This document shows, piece after piece, positions 1-8,875 of a stretch of 18,644 nucleotides of DNA. The notes under the pieces are model-generated. The model was given only the letters and a program-made list of their open reading frames with translations. It searched no databases and was not told the DNA's origin. This DNA is from Auxenochlorella pyrenoidosa (lineage: Eukaryota; Chlorophyta; Trebouxiophyceae; Chlorellales; Chlorellaceae), in contig KQ482032.1 of NCBI GenBank assembly GCA_001430745.1, forward strand, positions 1,616,411 through 1,635,054, read 5' to 3'. Position 1 is the first letter of the stretch, and each line of letters opens with the position of its first letter. A program made the translations under genes and the position numbers.

Positions 1-1970
1 GGCCTAACGCCGGCGCCCCGGGTGCCGACGCCTATGCCTCGTATACCGACGTGCCCAACAGCCAGATCCGCAAGGTCACGGCGCGGCGGCTGCAGGAGAG
101 CAAGCAGCAGATCCCGCACTACTACCTGACCATCTCGGCGCGCGTGGACGCGCTGCAGCGCTTCAGGTCGGGCCTGGCCGGGCCGGGGCTGGCCGGGCGG
201 GGGCGCCGCAGGGGCGGCCCGCGCCGCAGGAAGCAGCAACAAGGGCCTGATGCTTACCTGCGCAGTGTGCTGCGGACAGCAAGGCGCCTGTACGTGAGCC
301 GGGCCCTGCATACGTGAGCCGGGCCCTGGTCTGCCGCGCCTGCCACCCTAATTCCCTCTCGCTGCGCCTTCCCTCCCGCCCTGCAGGCAGCAGCTGAACG
401 ACACGCTGGCGGCCACCAGCGGCGGCAAGCTGTCACTCAACGACTTCATCATCAAGGTGGCCGCTCGCGGCGGCAGGATGTGCACCCGCAAGCCTCCCTC
501 TGCCCTTGCAGCTGCCCAGTGTGACAGCCGGATCGCGGCATCCGAGCACGCGGGATCAAGTCGCAGTCACCGATGTAGAGACGCAGCTGTTGTCAAGGCC
601 GTGCTGCACCCTGCTCAGGCATGCCGGCTGCGGCGCTTAAGGCACGCCTCCCTGGCCTGGCCTCCTCCCGCTGCAACCCCCTTGCCGCAGGCCTCTGCGC
701 TGGCGCTGCGCAAGGTGCCCGAGGTGAATGCCAGCTGGCACCCCGAGTTCATCCGCCAGTACCACAACGTGGACTGCAGCGTCGCGGTGCAGGTGGGGGG
801 TGGCTGGGTGTGTGTGTGTGTGGTGGAGGGTGTGTGTGGTTGGGGCGGTGGTGGTGGGTGGGTGGGTGGGGGCCGGGGGGGGCACGGCGATTGCGCCAGT
901 CGTGCATGGATATCTGGGCGCCTGCGCTTGTGCCCAGCATACCTGGCCTGCCTGCCAACGAGATTGGCCTGGCATGCTGGTGCGCACGAGCGCAGGCGCC
1001 CAGATATCCATGCACGACTGGCACGAGCGCCGCCACGAGCACCGCCACGACCGCCGCCAACCTCGTTGGCAGGCAGGCCGGAGCTGCATGCACCCTTGCA
1101 ACCGCCTGCGCTCCTCAAGCGCTGCCGGCACTGTGGCCCCTCCTTGCAGACCCCCGTTGGCCTGATGGTGCCCATCGTCAAGGATGCCGACAAGAAGGGC
1201 CTGGCCGCCATCGCCGCCGAGGTCAAGGAGCTGGCGGGCCGGGTGAGCTGAGCTGCTGGCCGCACAGGCAGAGGTGGCTGGGAAAGTGCGCACCGAGGGG
1301 TGCCTGCCCCGCAGCTATTGCCGGCATGGCTTGGGCTCCCGCAAGGGTTTTCTTCTGTCGGCTTTGAAGTGGGCTGCTTTGTGCCGGAGCCGGTGGGCCC
1401 TCATCTTGTGCAACACGCAGCCGCCCCCGCCCGCCTGCCCCCCCCACCCCCCACCCCACCCCACCCCACACACACACCCCATTCCCACCCAGGCCAAGGA
1501 GGGCAAGCTGCGGCCCGAGGAGTTCACGGGCGGCACCTTCACCATCTCCAACCTGGGCATGTACGGCATCAGCCAGTTCGCCGCCATCGTCAACCCGCCG
1601 CAGGTGCGCCCGCTGCGCCGCTGCTGTGCAAACATGCTCGGTTGCCTGGGGCTGGGGACCAGGCCATGCTTGAGGCTGCAGCGTTCTTGTCTGTGCAGGT
1701 GCGCGGGAACGGCCGTCTCTGGCACGCCTGCAAACGCCTGCTTGCCACCCCACTCCCCACGCTGCCCTCCCCCCCCCCCAGGCCTGCATCCTGGCGGTGG
1801 GCACCACTGAGCAGCGCGTGGTGCCCGGCGCCGGCGGCGGCTTTGAGGAGGCCACCTTCCTGAACTGCACGCTGAGCTGCGACCACCGCGTGGTGGACGG
1901 CGCGGTGGGGGCCCAGTGGTTGGCCGCCTTCAGGGCGTACCTGGAGGACCCCGCCACCATGCTGCTCTGA
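1..1970 (+). CDS. DLAT: Pyruvate dehydrogenase E2 (dihydrolipoamide acetyltransferase), mitochondrial type, 3' part
   Basis: E2 transfers the acetyl group from lipoyl-lysine to CoA and forms the core of the pyruvate dehydrogenase complex. Exons: <1-166, 387-456, 691-792, 1150-1242, 1493-1603, 1782-1970 (stop TGA). Joined they give about 242 residues in one frame, with phases 2,0,0,0,0. This is the end of the linker plus the whole acetyltransferase domain; lipoyl and E1/E3-binding domains must lie upstream of the window. Diagnostic motifs: [10 protein letters not shown] and IPHYYLT at the domain start, [27 protein letters not shown]-like [12 protein letters not shown], and the catalytic [10 protein letters not shown] (H and D of HxxxDG) followed by a C-terminus ending MLL. 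The [17 protein letters not shown] join and the MLL end match mitochondrial plant and animal E2 better than plastid E2 (known family pattern). Mitochondrial location is inferred, since the targeting peptide is not in view. Confidence 0.93.
291..328 (+). repeat. Short tandem duplication in E2 intron 1
   Basis: The 18-mer TACGTGAGCCGGGCCCTG occurs at 291-308 and again at 311-328, a 20-nt period, inside the intron 167-386. It contains a GTGAG donor-like sequence in both copies, but no reading frame through it extends the E2 protein. Confidence 0.8.
793..885 (+). repeat. GT/G-rich low-complexity tract at start of E2 intron 3
   Basis: From the donor onward the intron is almost only G and T: TG dinucleotide runs near 808-838, then GGT/GGGT runs and a run of eight G near 873-882. 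It is low-complexity intron sequence that can form G-quadruplexes on the transcribed RNA; no gene is supported. Confidence 0.7.
890..1080. repeat. Long foldback (inverted repeat) inside intron 3 of the E2 gene
   Basis: Positions 896-928 are the exact reverse complement of 989-1021 (33 nt). Pairing continues inward with a few mismatches and one bulge to about 948/966, leaving a loop of roughly 17 nt. A second perfect inverted pair overlaps it: 945-962 is the reverse complement of 1062-1079 (18 nt). The element sits wholly within the 357-nt intron 793-1149. It could be a foldback/MITE-like insertion or a hairpin RNA precursor. Confidence 0.85.
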
Positions 1971-2682
1971 GTGAGGTAGGCACGCTGGAGGCAGCTGGCC
2001 CAGCTAGCGTGCGTGGCATGCAGAAGGGAAATCTTCTCTGCCTCGGCGCTCCTGACGAGCGCGACGGCTTGCCCTGCCCCCGCCCACGCCCCTGGCCTGC
2101 CCCAGGCCTGCTGCCCCTCCAGCCCGCCTGCGCGTCCGTTGCTCTACTGGTCCCGCTCGTCTCGCCCCCCCTTCCTTTTTGTGGTTTGACCCTCCGTTGG
2201 CTGAGCTCGCATGGCCTTGCCTTCACGCTGCACCGCCCGTCTGCACTGCTTGCCCCCCATTCTTTCTCCCATCTGTCCAGCTCCCCCCTGACTGCACCGA
2301 CTCTCCTGGCGCCTGCTCTGCCCCGGGTGCTCATCTAGGCTCGCTGGCGGCCAGCGAGTGCCCTGCTTCGCATTGCATCTTTGCTCGCTCCCTTTCTGCG
2401 CGTCATGCATGCTCTTCTGGTCCATGTTTTGGGGTGCGCGCCTTGTCCTCCCCAGAGAGTCAGCCTGAGGTTGCTGGCCCAGCCGGCTGCGCTGTAAACT
2501 GGCGTGTGCCTTGGCCAAAGGAGTCACAGCAAAACAAGGATACAGGATGGGTACCAAGGAAATACAAAATGTGCCCAGTGTGCAGTGCAGTCAAAATCCG
2601 CGGGGGACAAATAAGGCGCTTGAACAGCCAGACGCAGTCGGCATAAAAACGGATGGTGCGCCGCCCGGGTGCGCCGCCGGCA
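1971..2682. other. Convergent 3' flank between E2 and malonyl-CoA synthetase genes
   Basis: This 712-nt stretch lies between two converging stop codons and should hold both 3' UTRs. I see no conserved protein in it; the short open frames have no recognisable motif. A TGTAA pentamer at 2493-2497, the usual green-algal poly(A) signal, lies about 520 nt after the E2 stop. I found no TGTAA on the minus strand that would clearly serve the other gene. Confidence 0.6.
2493..2497 (+). terminator. Candidate TGTAA polyadenylation signal of the E2 gene
   Basis: TGTAA is the polyadenylation signal commonly used in green algae (established for Chlamydomonas and relatives). It occurs once on the plus strand in this 3' flank. 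A 520-nt 3' UTR is plausible for such genomes, but a pentamer match alone is weak. Confidence 0.35.
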
Positions 2683-5600
2683 TCAGTCTGCGGGGAACAG
2701 CTGCCGCCGCAGCTCCTTCTTGTTCACCTTGCCCATGGCATTGCGTGGGATGGAGGGCACCACCACCAGCTCCGCGGGCAGCTGGTAGGCCGGCAGGCTG
2801 GCCGAGGCAAAGGCGCGCAGCTCGTGGAGGGTGGGGGCGCTGCCGTCACGGGGGGCTACCACCGCAGCGATGCGCTGCAGGAGAGGGGTGTGGTGGCCCC
2901 GGGTGAGTGCTCGTGCCGCCCCAGGGAAGGCTGGGTTAGGGTGGCCCAGCCTCTGCGGCGTCACGCAGGCCCACGCTGCTGCCGACCGCCCGGGCCTGGC
3001 CCCAGCTGCGTGGCAGCGTCGCACCAGTGCGGCACAAGCATGCGGCTGCCTCTCTGCGCCCGCCAGCCGCCCACACGCCGTCTCTGACAACACAAACTTG
3101 AGGGGCACATTCCTGGAAGTGCTCACCCCCAGCTGCCGGCCCGCGCCTGAACCTTTCAAAGGCGTGGCGATGCGGGCCTGCCCACCCACCTCTCCGTACA
3201 CCTCGTCTGGCAGGCCCAGCACCGCCACCTCAGCCAGCAGAGGGTGCTCCAGCAGGGCGCTTTCCACGTGCAGCGCCGAGATCTGGCACAGCAGGGCGGG
3301 TGTGGGAGCGTGGTGGGGGAGGAGCAGGCGGCGCACGGGCGGGCCGGTCAGTCGGGAAAGGCAGCAGTGGGGGGCTGCGGGCGTCGGCTGGCAGGCGGCT
3401 CGTGAAGCACGCGGCTGGGCACTCCCCCTCCCACGCAGTCGCTTGCTGAGCTCGCCTTGTAGCCGCCATGCTTAATGATGTCCACCGAGGTGCGGCCCAG
3501 CAGCTTGTAGTAGCCACCCTGGACGACGCCGGTGTCGCCTGCAGGGGCGGGCGCGCGTCAGCGGGTCAAACGAGGGCGGCCGTGCATGGGCGGGGGCTAG
3601 TCGATCAAACCCTGAAAAACCTGATCCAAAACAAGCACACCCCCCCCCCCCCCTGTTGCCCACCCGTGAGGAAGTAGCCCTCCTCGTCAAAGGCCTCGGC
3701 CGTCGCCTCGGGCCGCTTCCAGTACTCCTTGAACAACTGCGGGCTTTGCACCCGCAGCTCGCCGGGACCTGCGGCAGCCAGGCGCTTCCAGGCAGGCTGC
3801 TGAGCCGCGTTGCCTGCTGCACGGAACAGCAGCATGCAAGGCCAGGCAAGATGCAGCAGTGGTTGCTGCTCAGTCCCGCTTGTACGTGCCCTTGACCGAC
3901 AAAGCGCAGGGCCATCCCCAGCCGCGCCCGCCCTGCCCTTCGCCTGTCAGAGCACGCCCCCAGGGACGTCCCCAGGCACGCGCCTGCGCCGGCGTCGCTG
4001 CCATCGGCGTTGGCCAGCCGCACGCGCACCCCGCGGAAGGGCTGCCCCACCGTCTCGGGGCGGCGCTCCCCGGCGTAGGGGTTGCCCAGCAGCATGCCCG
4101 TCTCAGTCATGCCATACCGCTCAAGCAGCCTGCTGCCTGCAAGCAAGGGGCAAGGGGGTGGGTGCGGGGTTAAAGGGACAGGGAAGGAGTGGGCCAGCTG
4201 CTGCTTGGCGCCTCACCCCGGCTGCCGCTGCTGCCTGGAGGGCAAGCAGACGAGGCAAGCCGCGGCCAGCTAGCAAGCTGTGATCATGGGCGGCGCGGCA
4301 GGCGGCATTTTTGCATAGAGTTAAGAGGGAGGCTGCTCGGGTTTATGATCAGCCCGGTGCTCACGCACAGCCCGCTGGGTGCGCTGCCGCTTGCCTGACA
4401 GCTCCTCCCAGCGCTGCATGATGGGGCCCGGGCAGGCTGCGCTGCCGCTCACCGTCAACCGCAGCTGCGGGTGGGAAGGGGGCTTGCGGGCGGGTGACGA
4501 CACACCACAGCAGGGAGCCACGTGTGCAGCTGCTATGCCCAGCAGGCACCCATTTTCTCAGGGCCCAGGGCTCCCACAAAAGGCTGCCGCCAGCTCTGCA
4601 CCCACGGAGTGCTGCCTGAGACACCAGCCCCGCCACCGCCCTCAGCCTCAGCCTCAGCCTGCGCCCACCCTGCGCGCCGCGGCCGCTGCCGCCGCCTGCT
4701 GCTGGGGGTCCATGTGTCGGTCCCGCCAGGTCAGCAGGTGGGAGTACATGGTGGGAACGCCCATGAAGACAGTGACCGGGTCCTCCGCCCGCTGCGGGCC
4801 AGGGCAGCATGCAGGGTGGCAATTTGCGGCAATGCTTTGCCGCTTCGGTAGCGACTCGGCAGCTCGACCATGCATTCTAGTTTCTGCCGAGGTGGCTGGC
4901 TGGCTGGTTGGCTGGCTGGCTGGCTGGCCGCTCACACCTGCAGGTGCTGCCACACGTCCCGGGGCGAGAACTTGGGCAGCATCTCCACACAGGCACCTGC
5001 AAGGGGGAGAAAGGTGTCGGTGTGGCGCCGGGCTGCTGCAGTGGTGCCGTTGAGACAGCTGCCATGTGCTGATAGCACAGTGAAGCACCCAGCTGAGCAG
5101 TCTCACTTTCTGCCTTTTAACTAGCTATCCATGTGTCCGCTTGCATACGACATCAGGACCAGCCACTGCCGGCGGCCCACTCAGCCCACCTATGCTCAGC
5201 GGGCACAGAAGCGCGTTGACGATGCCATGCACGTGGTGCAGCGGCAGGCAGTGCAGGATGCGGTCGGCCGCTTCCCAGGCCCATGCCTCGCACAGGGTGT
5301 CCACCTGGGCTGCCAAGCTCGCATGTGTGTGCAGAGCGCCTGCAGGCAGGGCAGCAGCAGGCAGGGGCTGATGAGGGGCTGGCAGCGCACCAGGGCCTGC
5401 CTTGAGAGCGCCTGAATGGCGATGCCTGGAGAGGGGAATGGCGACGGAGGGAGAAGGAAGGAATGCAGACCAGGGTTTAGCACATGGCGGAGCGCAGGTG
5501 GGGTGAGGGGCCGCACCCTTGGGCCTCCCGGTGGTGCCGCTGGTGTAGATGATGAGGGCGCCCTCGCCGCCGCCGCGCCCCTCCAGCCGGCGCCCCACCT

Positions 5601-6683
5601 CCCGCTGCAGCTCCGCAGCCTGCTCCCCCTCGTCCGCCTGCGCAGCCTGCGCCTCCGCCTGCCCCGCCCCCTGCTGCGGGTGCGTCTCCACGACGTGGAC
5701 CTCGGCGCCAAAGGGCTGCAGGCCAGGGGGTGTAACAGCGGGTGTCGGGGCCACGAGACAAGGCTCCTGGCAAGGCCACCTGCCGCACAGAATGCTGGCA
5801 TTGCTGGCAGGACCTGCTCAAGCCGCGTGACTCCACGCGGCGCAGCAAGCCATACCAGGCGGGCAGATGGCCCGCCAGCATGGCCGGGCAGGCAGATGGC
5901 CGGCCAGCCAGCGCGGCCGGGCGGGCGGCAGCGCTGCGCACCCGCGCCAGCGCCTCGAGCCGCTCGGCGTGCTGCTCGGAGGCCAGCAGGGACGACACCT
6001 CAGCATCCTCCAGCACGTACTGCAGCTCCCTGCAGCGGCCAGGCAGCCAGGAGGATGCGTGTGGCCCCGCTGGCGTCCTGCAGCACATGCTGCAGCTCCC
6101 TCCGCGCCGGCAGGGCGCGGCAGAGCCAGCCGGCTGGCCCCACATAGGCTGCAGCCTGAGGTCATTGGCGGCACGGGGGCCAGCCATGTTGGGGACCAGC
6201 CCCATGCACGCCCACCTGTCGGGGTGGCTGAGGCAGAGCGGCACTGTGATGCCGCCGTGCATCCAGGTGCCGAACGCCCCCGCCACGTAGGCTGGCCCAG
6301 GGTCGGCCATCAGGGCGACGCGTGGCCCAGCATCCGGCGCCGAAGTGCCGCCGACGCCGCTGCCGGGCTGCGCAGCTCGTCCGCTTTCAAGCTTCCGGCA
6401 GGTCGCCACAGCCGCAGACAGCACGTCTGCATACCTGCGCAAAAAGGCATGATGGCAGACGTATGCAAAAATTTAAGGTGGAAGCGGCAGCGGCCACGGC
6501 AGCTCAGGGGTGCCGCCAAGGCTGGGCTGCGCTGCAACAAGCCGCATCACTGGAAACCCTTGTCAGCAGCGCGCCATGCAATATGTTGCCAGCACGGATC
6601 ATGCGCTCTCACCTGTAGCTGCGGCCTCCGGCGACGAGTGCTGAGCGGGGCAGGAAGCCGAGCGAGGACCGCAGGACTTCCAT
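2683..6683 (-). CDS. AAE13: Malonyl-CoA synthetase (malonate-CoA ligase, AAE13/ACSF3 family), complete
   Basis: Adenylate-forming enzyme: malonate + CoA + ATP gives malonyl-CoA + AMP + PPi, clearing malonate and supplying malonyl-CoA. Exons in transcript order: 6683-6613, 6434-6216, 6029-5942, 5715-5517, 5339-5190, 4996-4938, 4791-4669, 4464-4395, 4136-3984, 3768-3664, 3538-3456, 3282-3190, 2874-2683. They total 1605 nt (534 residues), near the usual length for plant AAE13. Motifs: P-loop [11 protein letters not shown] (about 183-193), [29 protein letters not shown] (332-340), TGDTG (412-416), [14 protein letters not shown] (427-440), and [13 protein letters not shown] with catalytic Lys about 520. 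The [12 protein letters not shown] and ERYGMTE blocks are typical of the malonate ligases. The ATG at 6683 is chosen because upstream in-frame sequence reaches a stop before any other ATG and the MEVL start matches plant AAE13. No transit peptide or PTS1 is evident, so a cytosolic form is inferred. Three introns appear to have GC donors. Confidence 0.9.
3283..3455 (-). other. GC-AG intron 11 of the malonyl-CoA synthetase gene
   Basis: The exon ends TACAAG and the intron begins GCGAGC. The join gives [13 protein letters not shown], an invariant core motif of the family. The nearest in-frame GT donor would add seven residues inside that motif, which is unlikely. Confidence 0.65.
3640..3653 (+). 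repeat. Run of 14 C (G on the transcribed strand) near donor of intron 10
   Basis: The homopolymer lies about 10 nt inside the minus-strand intron that starts at 3663, so the pre-mRNA carries a G14 run beside the 5' splice site. G-runs near donors often act as intronic splicing enhancers (known in other eukaryotes); the role here is inference. Confidence 0.7.
3769..3983 (-). other. Probable GC-AG intron 9 of the malonyl-CoA synthetase gene
   Basis: Exon 10 must be entered in phase 1 to read [16 protein letters not shown]. All nearby GT dinucleotides after exon 9 are in phase 2 and would break the frame. CAG followed by GCGCGT fits phase 1 and gives a compact surface loop. This is the least certain of the GC donors because the +3 to +6 bases are poor. 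Confidence 0.45.
4137..4394 (-). other. GC-AG intron 8 of the malonyl-CoA synthetase gene
   Basis: On the minus strand exon 8 ends TCAG and the intron starts GCAAGC, the standard GC-donor form. Joining here gives [16 protein letters not shown], the same spacing as plant and human family members. A GTGAGC donor 27 nt further in would also keep frame but would insert nine residues (KRQRTQRAV plus a changed codon) next to a conserved motif. Confidence 0.6.
4893..4930 (+). repeat. GGCT microsatellite in intron 6 of malonyl-CoA synthetase
   Basis: About nine tandem GGCT/GGTT units fill this part of the intron between exons 6 and 7. It is a simple repeat with no coding role. Confidence 0.8.
6001..6101 (-). 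repeat. Tandem partial duplication of an exon head (exon 3 of malonyl-CoA synthetase)
   Basis: The first part of exon 3 (minus strand from 6029, encoding [10 protein letters not shown]) has a diverged copy 70 nt upstream in intron 2 (from 6099, encoding [10 protein letters not shown]). About 25 of 31 positions match. The 70-nt offset is not a multiple of three, so both copies cannot be read together in frame. The upstream copy also lacks a CAG acceptor (it is preceded by GGAG). Confidence 0.75.
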
Positions 6684-7660
6684 TATGATTGCTGCCGCAT
6701 ACTTCAGATCAATGTTGCGCCCGCGGTTGAGGAAGATGGCACTGCCTGGTTGCCCTTTGCAGGTGCCAAGCTGGCGTCGCAGCGCGCTGCAGCGCTGTGC
6801 GATGCTGCAAGTTTAAACCTCTTAAGAATGTGTCTGATGTGCCCTGAATGCATGGCTCATTGAAAAGATGAGAATGTGAGAAGGGTGCAATGTTACAATG
6901 TAGGGCTAGCCGTTGCACACCGGAGACCGCAGCTGGGTCGGTGGTGCGGTGGGCAACTGATGCCTCAAAGACCAGCGCCAATTGCATAGGCAACTCTTGC
7001 TCAACAACGCATGCACGGCGCCATTACTCAGCTTCAACAGTATGAAGAATCACCTTTGACTTGAGAACTTGCTGCACCGACGAGAGTGTAGGGTCGGTCG
7101 GCATGGCCGAGCACTTCTCCTCGTTCCGCTGAGAGCAGCAACTGCATGATGTGGTTACATTATGTCTGAAGCGCATATTGTCGTTGGTTCCCATGAAGGC
7201 TTGAATGCTGTGCAGCGCCACTCATTGAAAATTTGCGGCGGTGGCCGCAGCAGCAGGAGGCTGGCCGTGAAGTGGTGGGGTGTGGGGCCTGCGATGGCGC
7301 ACGGGCGGCAACCTGCTTCTTGCGTGGTGCATACTATGCTATTCGTGAATTGTTCTCCAGGAAACATCAAAACCAGCAGTGTTCGTGCTGCGCCTCAGCA
7401 AGGGACAGCAGCCCGCAACGTGCGTGTTAGGGCTTGTGATGGGCCTTCATAGAGATAATTGAAGTCAAGAAGCCATCAATCAATCACGATCAGGCCGCCG
7501 AGTGCTGGTCGCACAAGTTCAAGCGCCGACCCTGACCCACCTAGCACCAGAGTTCTTTGAAGCTCCGCAACGCTGCTTTGACCACCCAATTGAGCCCTTT
7601 ATCACCACGAACCATCAGCGATATCCCGCACCGCGAGCGCAGCTTGCAGCTGCCGGCGGC
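6684..7660. promoter_or_regulatory. Divergent intergenic region between malonyl-CoA synthetase and the six-Cys/FN3 gene
   Basis: This 977-nt spacer lies between two start codons pointing away from each other and should contain both promoters and 5' UTRs. It is less GC-rich than the genes around it, especially about 6800-7500. No RNA gene, conserved protein or clear TATA box is seen. A frame continuous with gene 3 is open back to an ATG at 7502, but using it would bury the signal peptide. Confidence 0.6.
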
Positions 7661-8875
7661 ATGGCCCGCACCTGGCTGCTGCTCGCGGCAGTCGCCGCAG
7701 TGCTCGCCAGCGCAGCTGCCGCCAAGTCCCGCTTCTCCGCTTGCAAGTGGAGCGACACATACAGATACTACAGGATTGTTGGCAGGTCTGGGCGAGGCCA
7801 GCGATTCGTAGAGAAGGTCAAGGTGAGCGCACAATTTTGGTCCATGCCCCTGCGTGCAGCACCAAACGTTGCCAAGGGCAGCGGAACACTCTGGCATCCT
7901 GGCTCCATTCCCTGCACTTTGCTGTCATATTTTTCGAAAGCTTGTGCTTGCAACACTGTCTGATCGCAACTTACGACACAAGCTGCACAGACACACCTTG
8001 GCCCCCCTAACACTTGTACCCTTTGCAGGGTGACTTCATCAACGATGCCTTTGTGCAGGTGGGCATGTCATGATGTATGCGCTCCCGTGGGGTTGGCTCT
8101 GCCCACGCCAGCCGCACCTGTTCCACGCCCACCAACGCCATTGCCGCCCCGCTTCACACAAACGTTCTCCTCTCCGCGCCATCAATGCACACATCCACGC
8201 GCAGGCGGTGAAGTACACCACGGCCCGCCTGCGCATGCGCCGCTACCTCGCCTCGGGGTGCCGCTTCGCCCGCGCCCTGCGCCACCAGGGTTGCTACAAT
8301 GTGCGGTTGTGGGTGCTCTGATGGGAGGCATGGTTGTGGGCGGGTGGATGGGAGGGCAGACAAACTCCTGGGGCGCTGCTGACTTTCCCTGTGCCGCCAT
8401 GGTGTGTGAAACGATCTCGCTCCACCTGCTTGCAGAGCTACATCCCTGGGGGCAAGGGCATGCAGTACAAAGGTCGCTACGGTGAGTGCAGCTGCTGTGC
8501 AGTGGAGTCAGCATGCACACACGTGAGCCTGCCTCCCTGCCTGCCTGGCCCCTGAGATCTGAAACTGATGTGCCCTTGAGTGCTGTGCAGGCTTCCGTTA
8601 CAGCGTGGCCTATGCCTGCCCGGTGAGTGGTGTTGTTCGTTTGCGGCTCAAGATGCTCTGCAGGAGCTGGCAAATCGAGCAGCAGCATGGTGGCCACTCT
8701 GTAGGCACAATACGGAGGCCTGCCACAAGGTGCTTCTGCCAGTGCTACCTCTTTGGCCGTCCTGCCTGCAGGGCAAGATCCGGGCCTTCTCTTGCAGTAT
8801 CAGGCTGTACACCAACAGGAACAACCGGCTGTCACACCCTTCCTTCTGGGCACCTGCCATGCTCAGCTGCGGCGG
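7661..8875 (+). other. Signal peptide and six-cysteine N-terminal domain of the first paralog (exons 1-6)
   Basis: The domain contains CKWSDTY, SGCRFARALRHQGCY, GKGMQYKGRYG, YACP, SCSIRLYT and LSCGG. The even number of cysteines in a secreted protein suggests three disulfides. It is basic (many Arg/Lys, for example RLRMRRYL). I considered pherophorin-type and lectin domains and could not match it to either. Confidence 0.7.

Noticed and set aside
457..1367. Several overlapping open frames of 200-260 codons on both strands
   Set aside because: They cover E2 introns, the GT-rich tract and the foldback, and are low-complexity. The E2 exons in the same region join with full conservation.
1..6683. 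Functional clustering of pyruvate dehydrogenase E2 with malonyl-CoA synthetase
   Set aside because: Both concern acyl-CoA metabolism, but they are convergent eukaryotic genes with separate promoters. Adjacency alone is not evidence of co-regulation.
6709..6993. A 94-codon minus-strand frame upstream of malonyl-CoA synthetase
   Set aside because: No motif, signal peptide or splice support; it sits in the promoter spacer. It could be 5' UTR but is not supported as a gene.
7502..7660. Upstream ATG at 7502 as the start of the first paralog
   Set aside because: It is in frame and open, but it would place 53 non-hydrophobic residues before a clear signal peptide; the second paralog starts directly with its signal peptide.
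7661..8875. Pherophorin or lectin identity for the six-cysteine domain
   Set aside because: Both are common in algal extracellular proteins, but the cysteine spacing and motifs (CxWSDTY, RGCY, CSxRLYT) do not fit the patterns I know for either.
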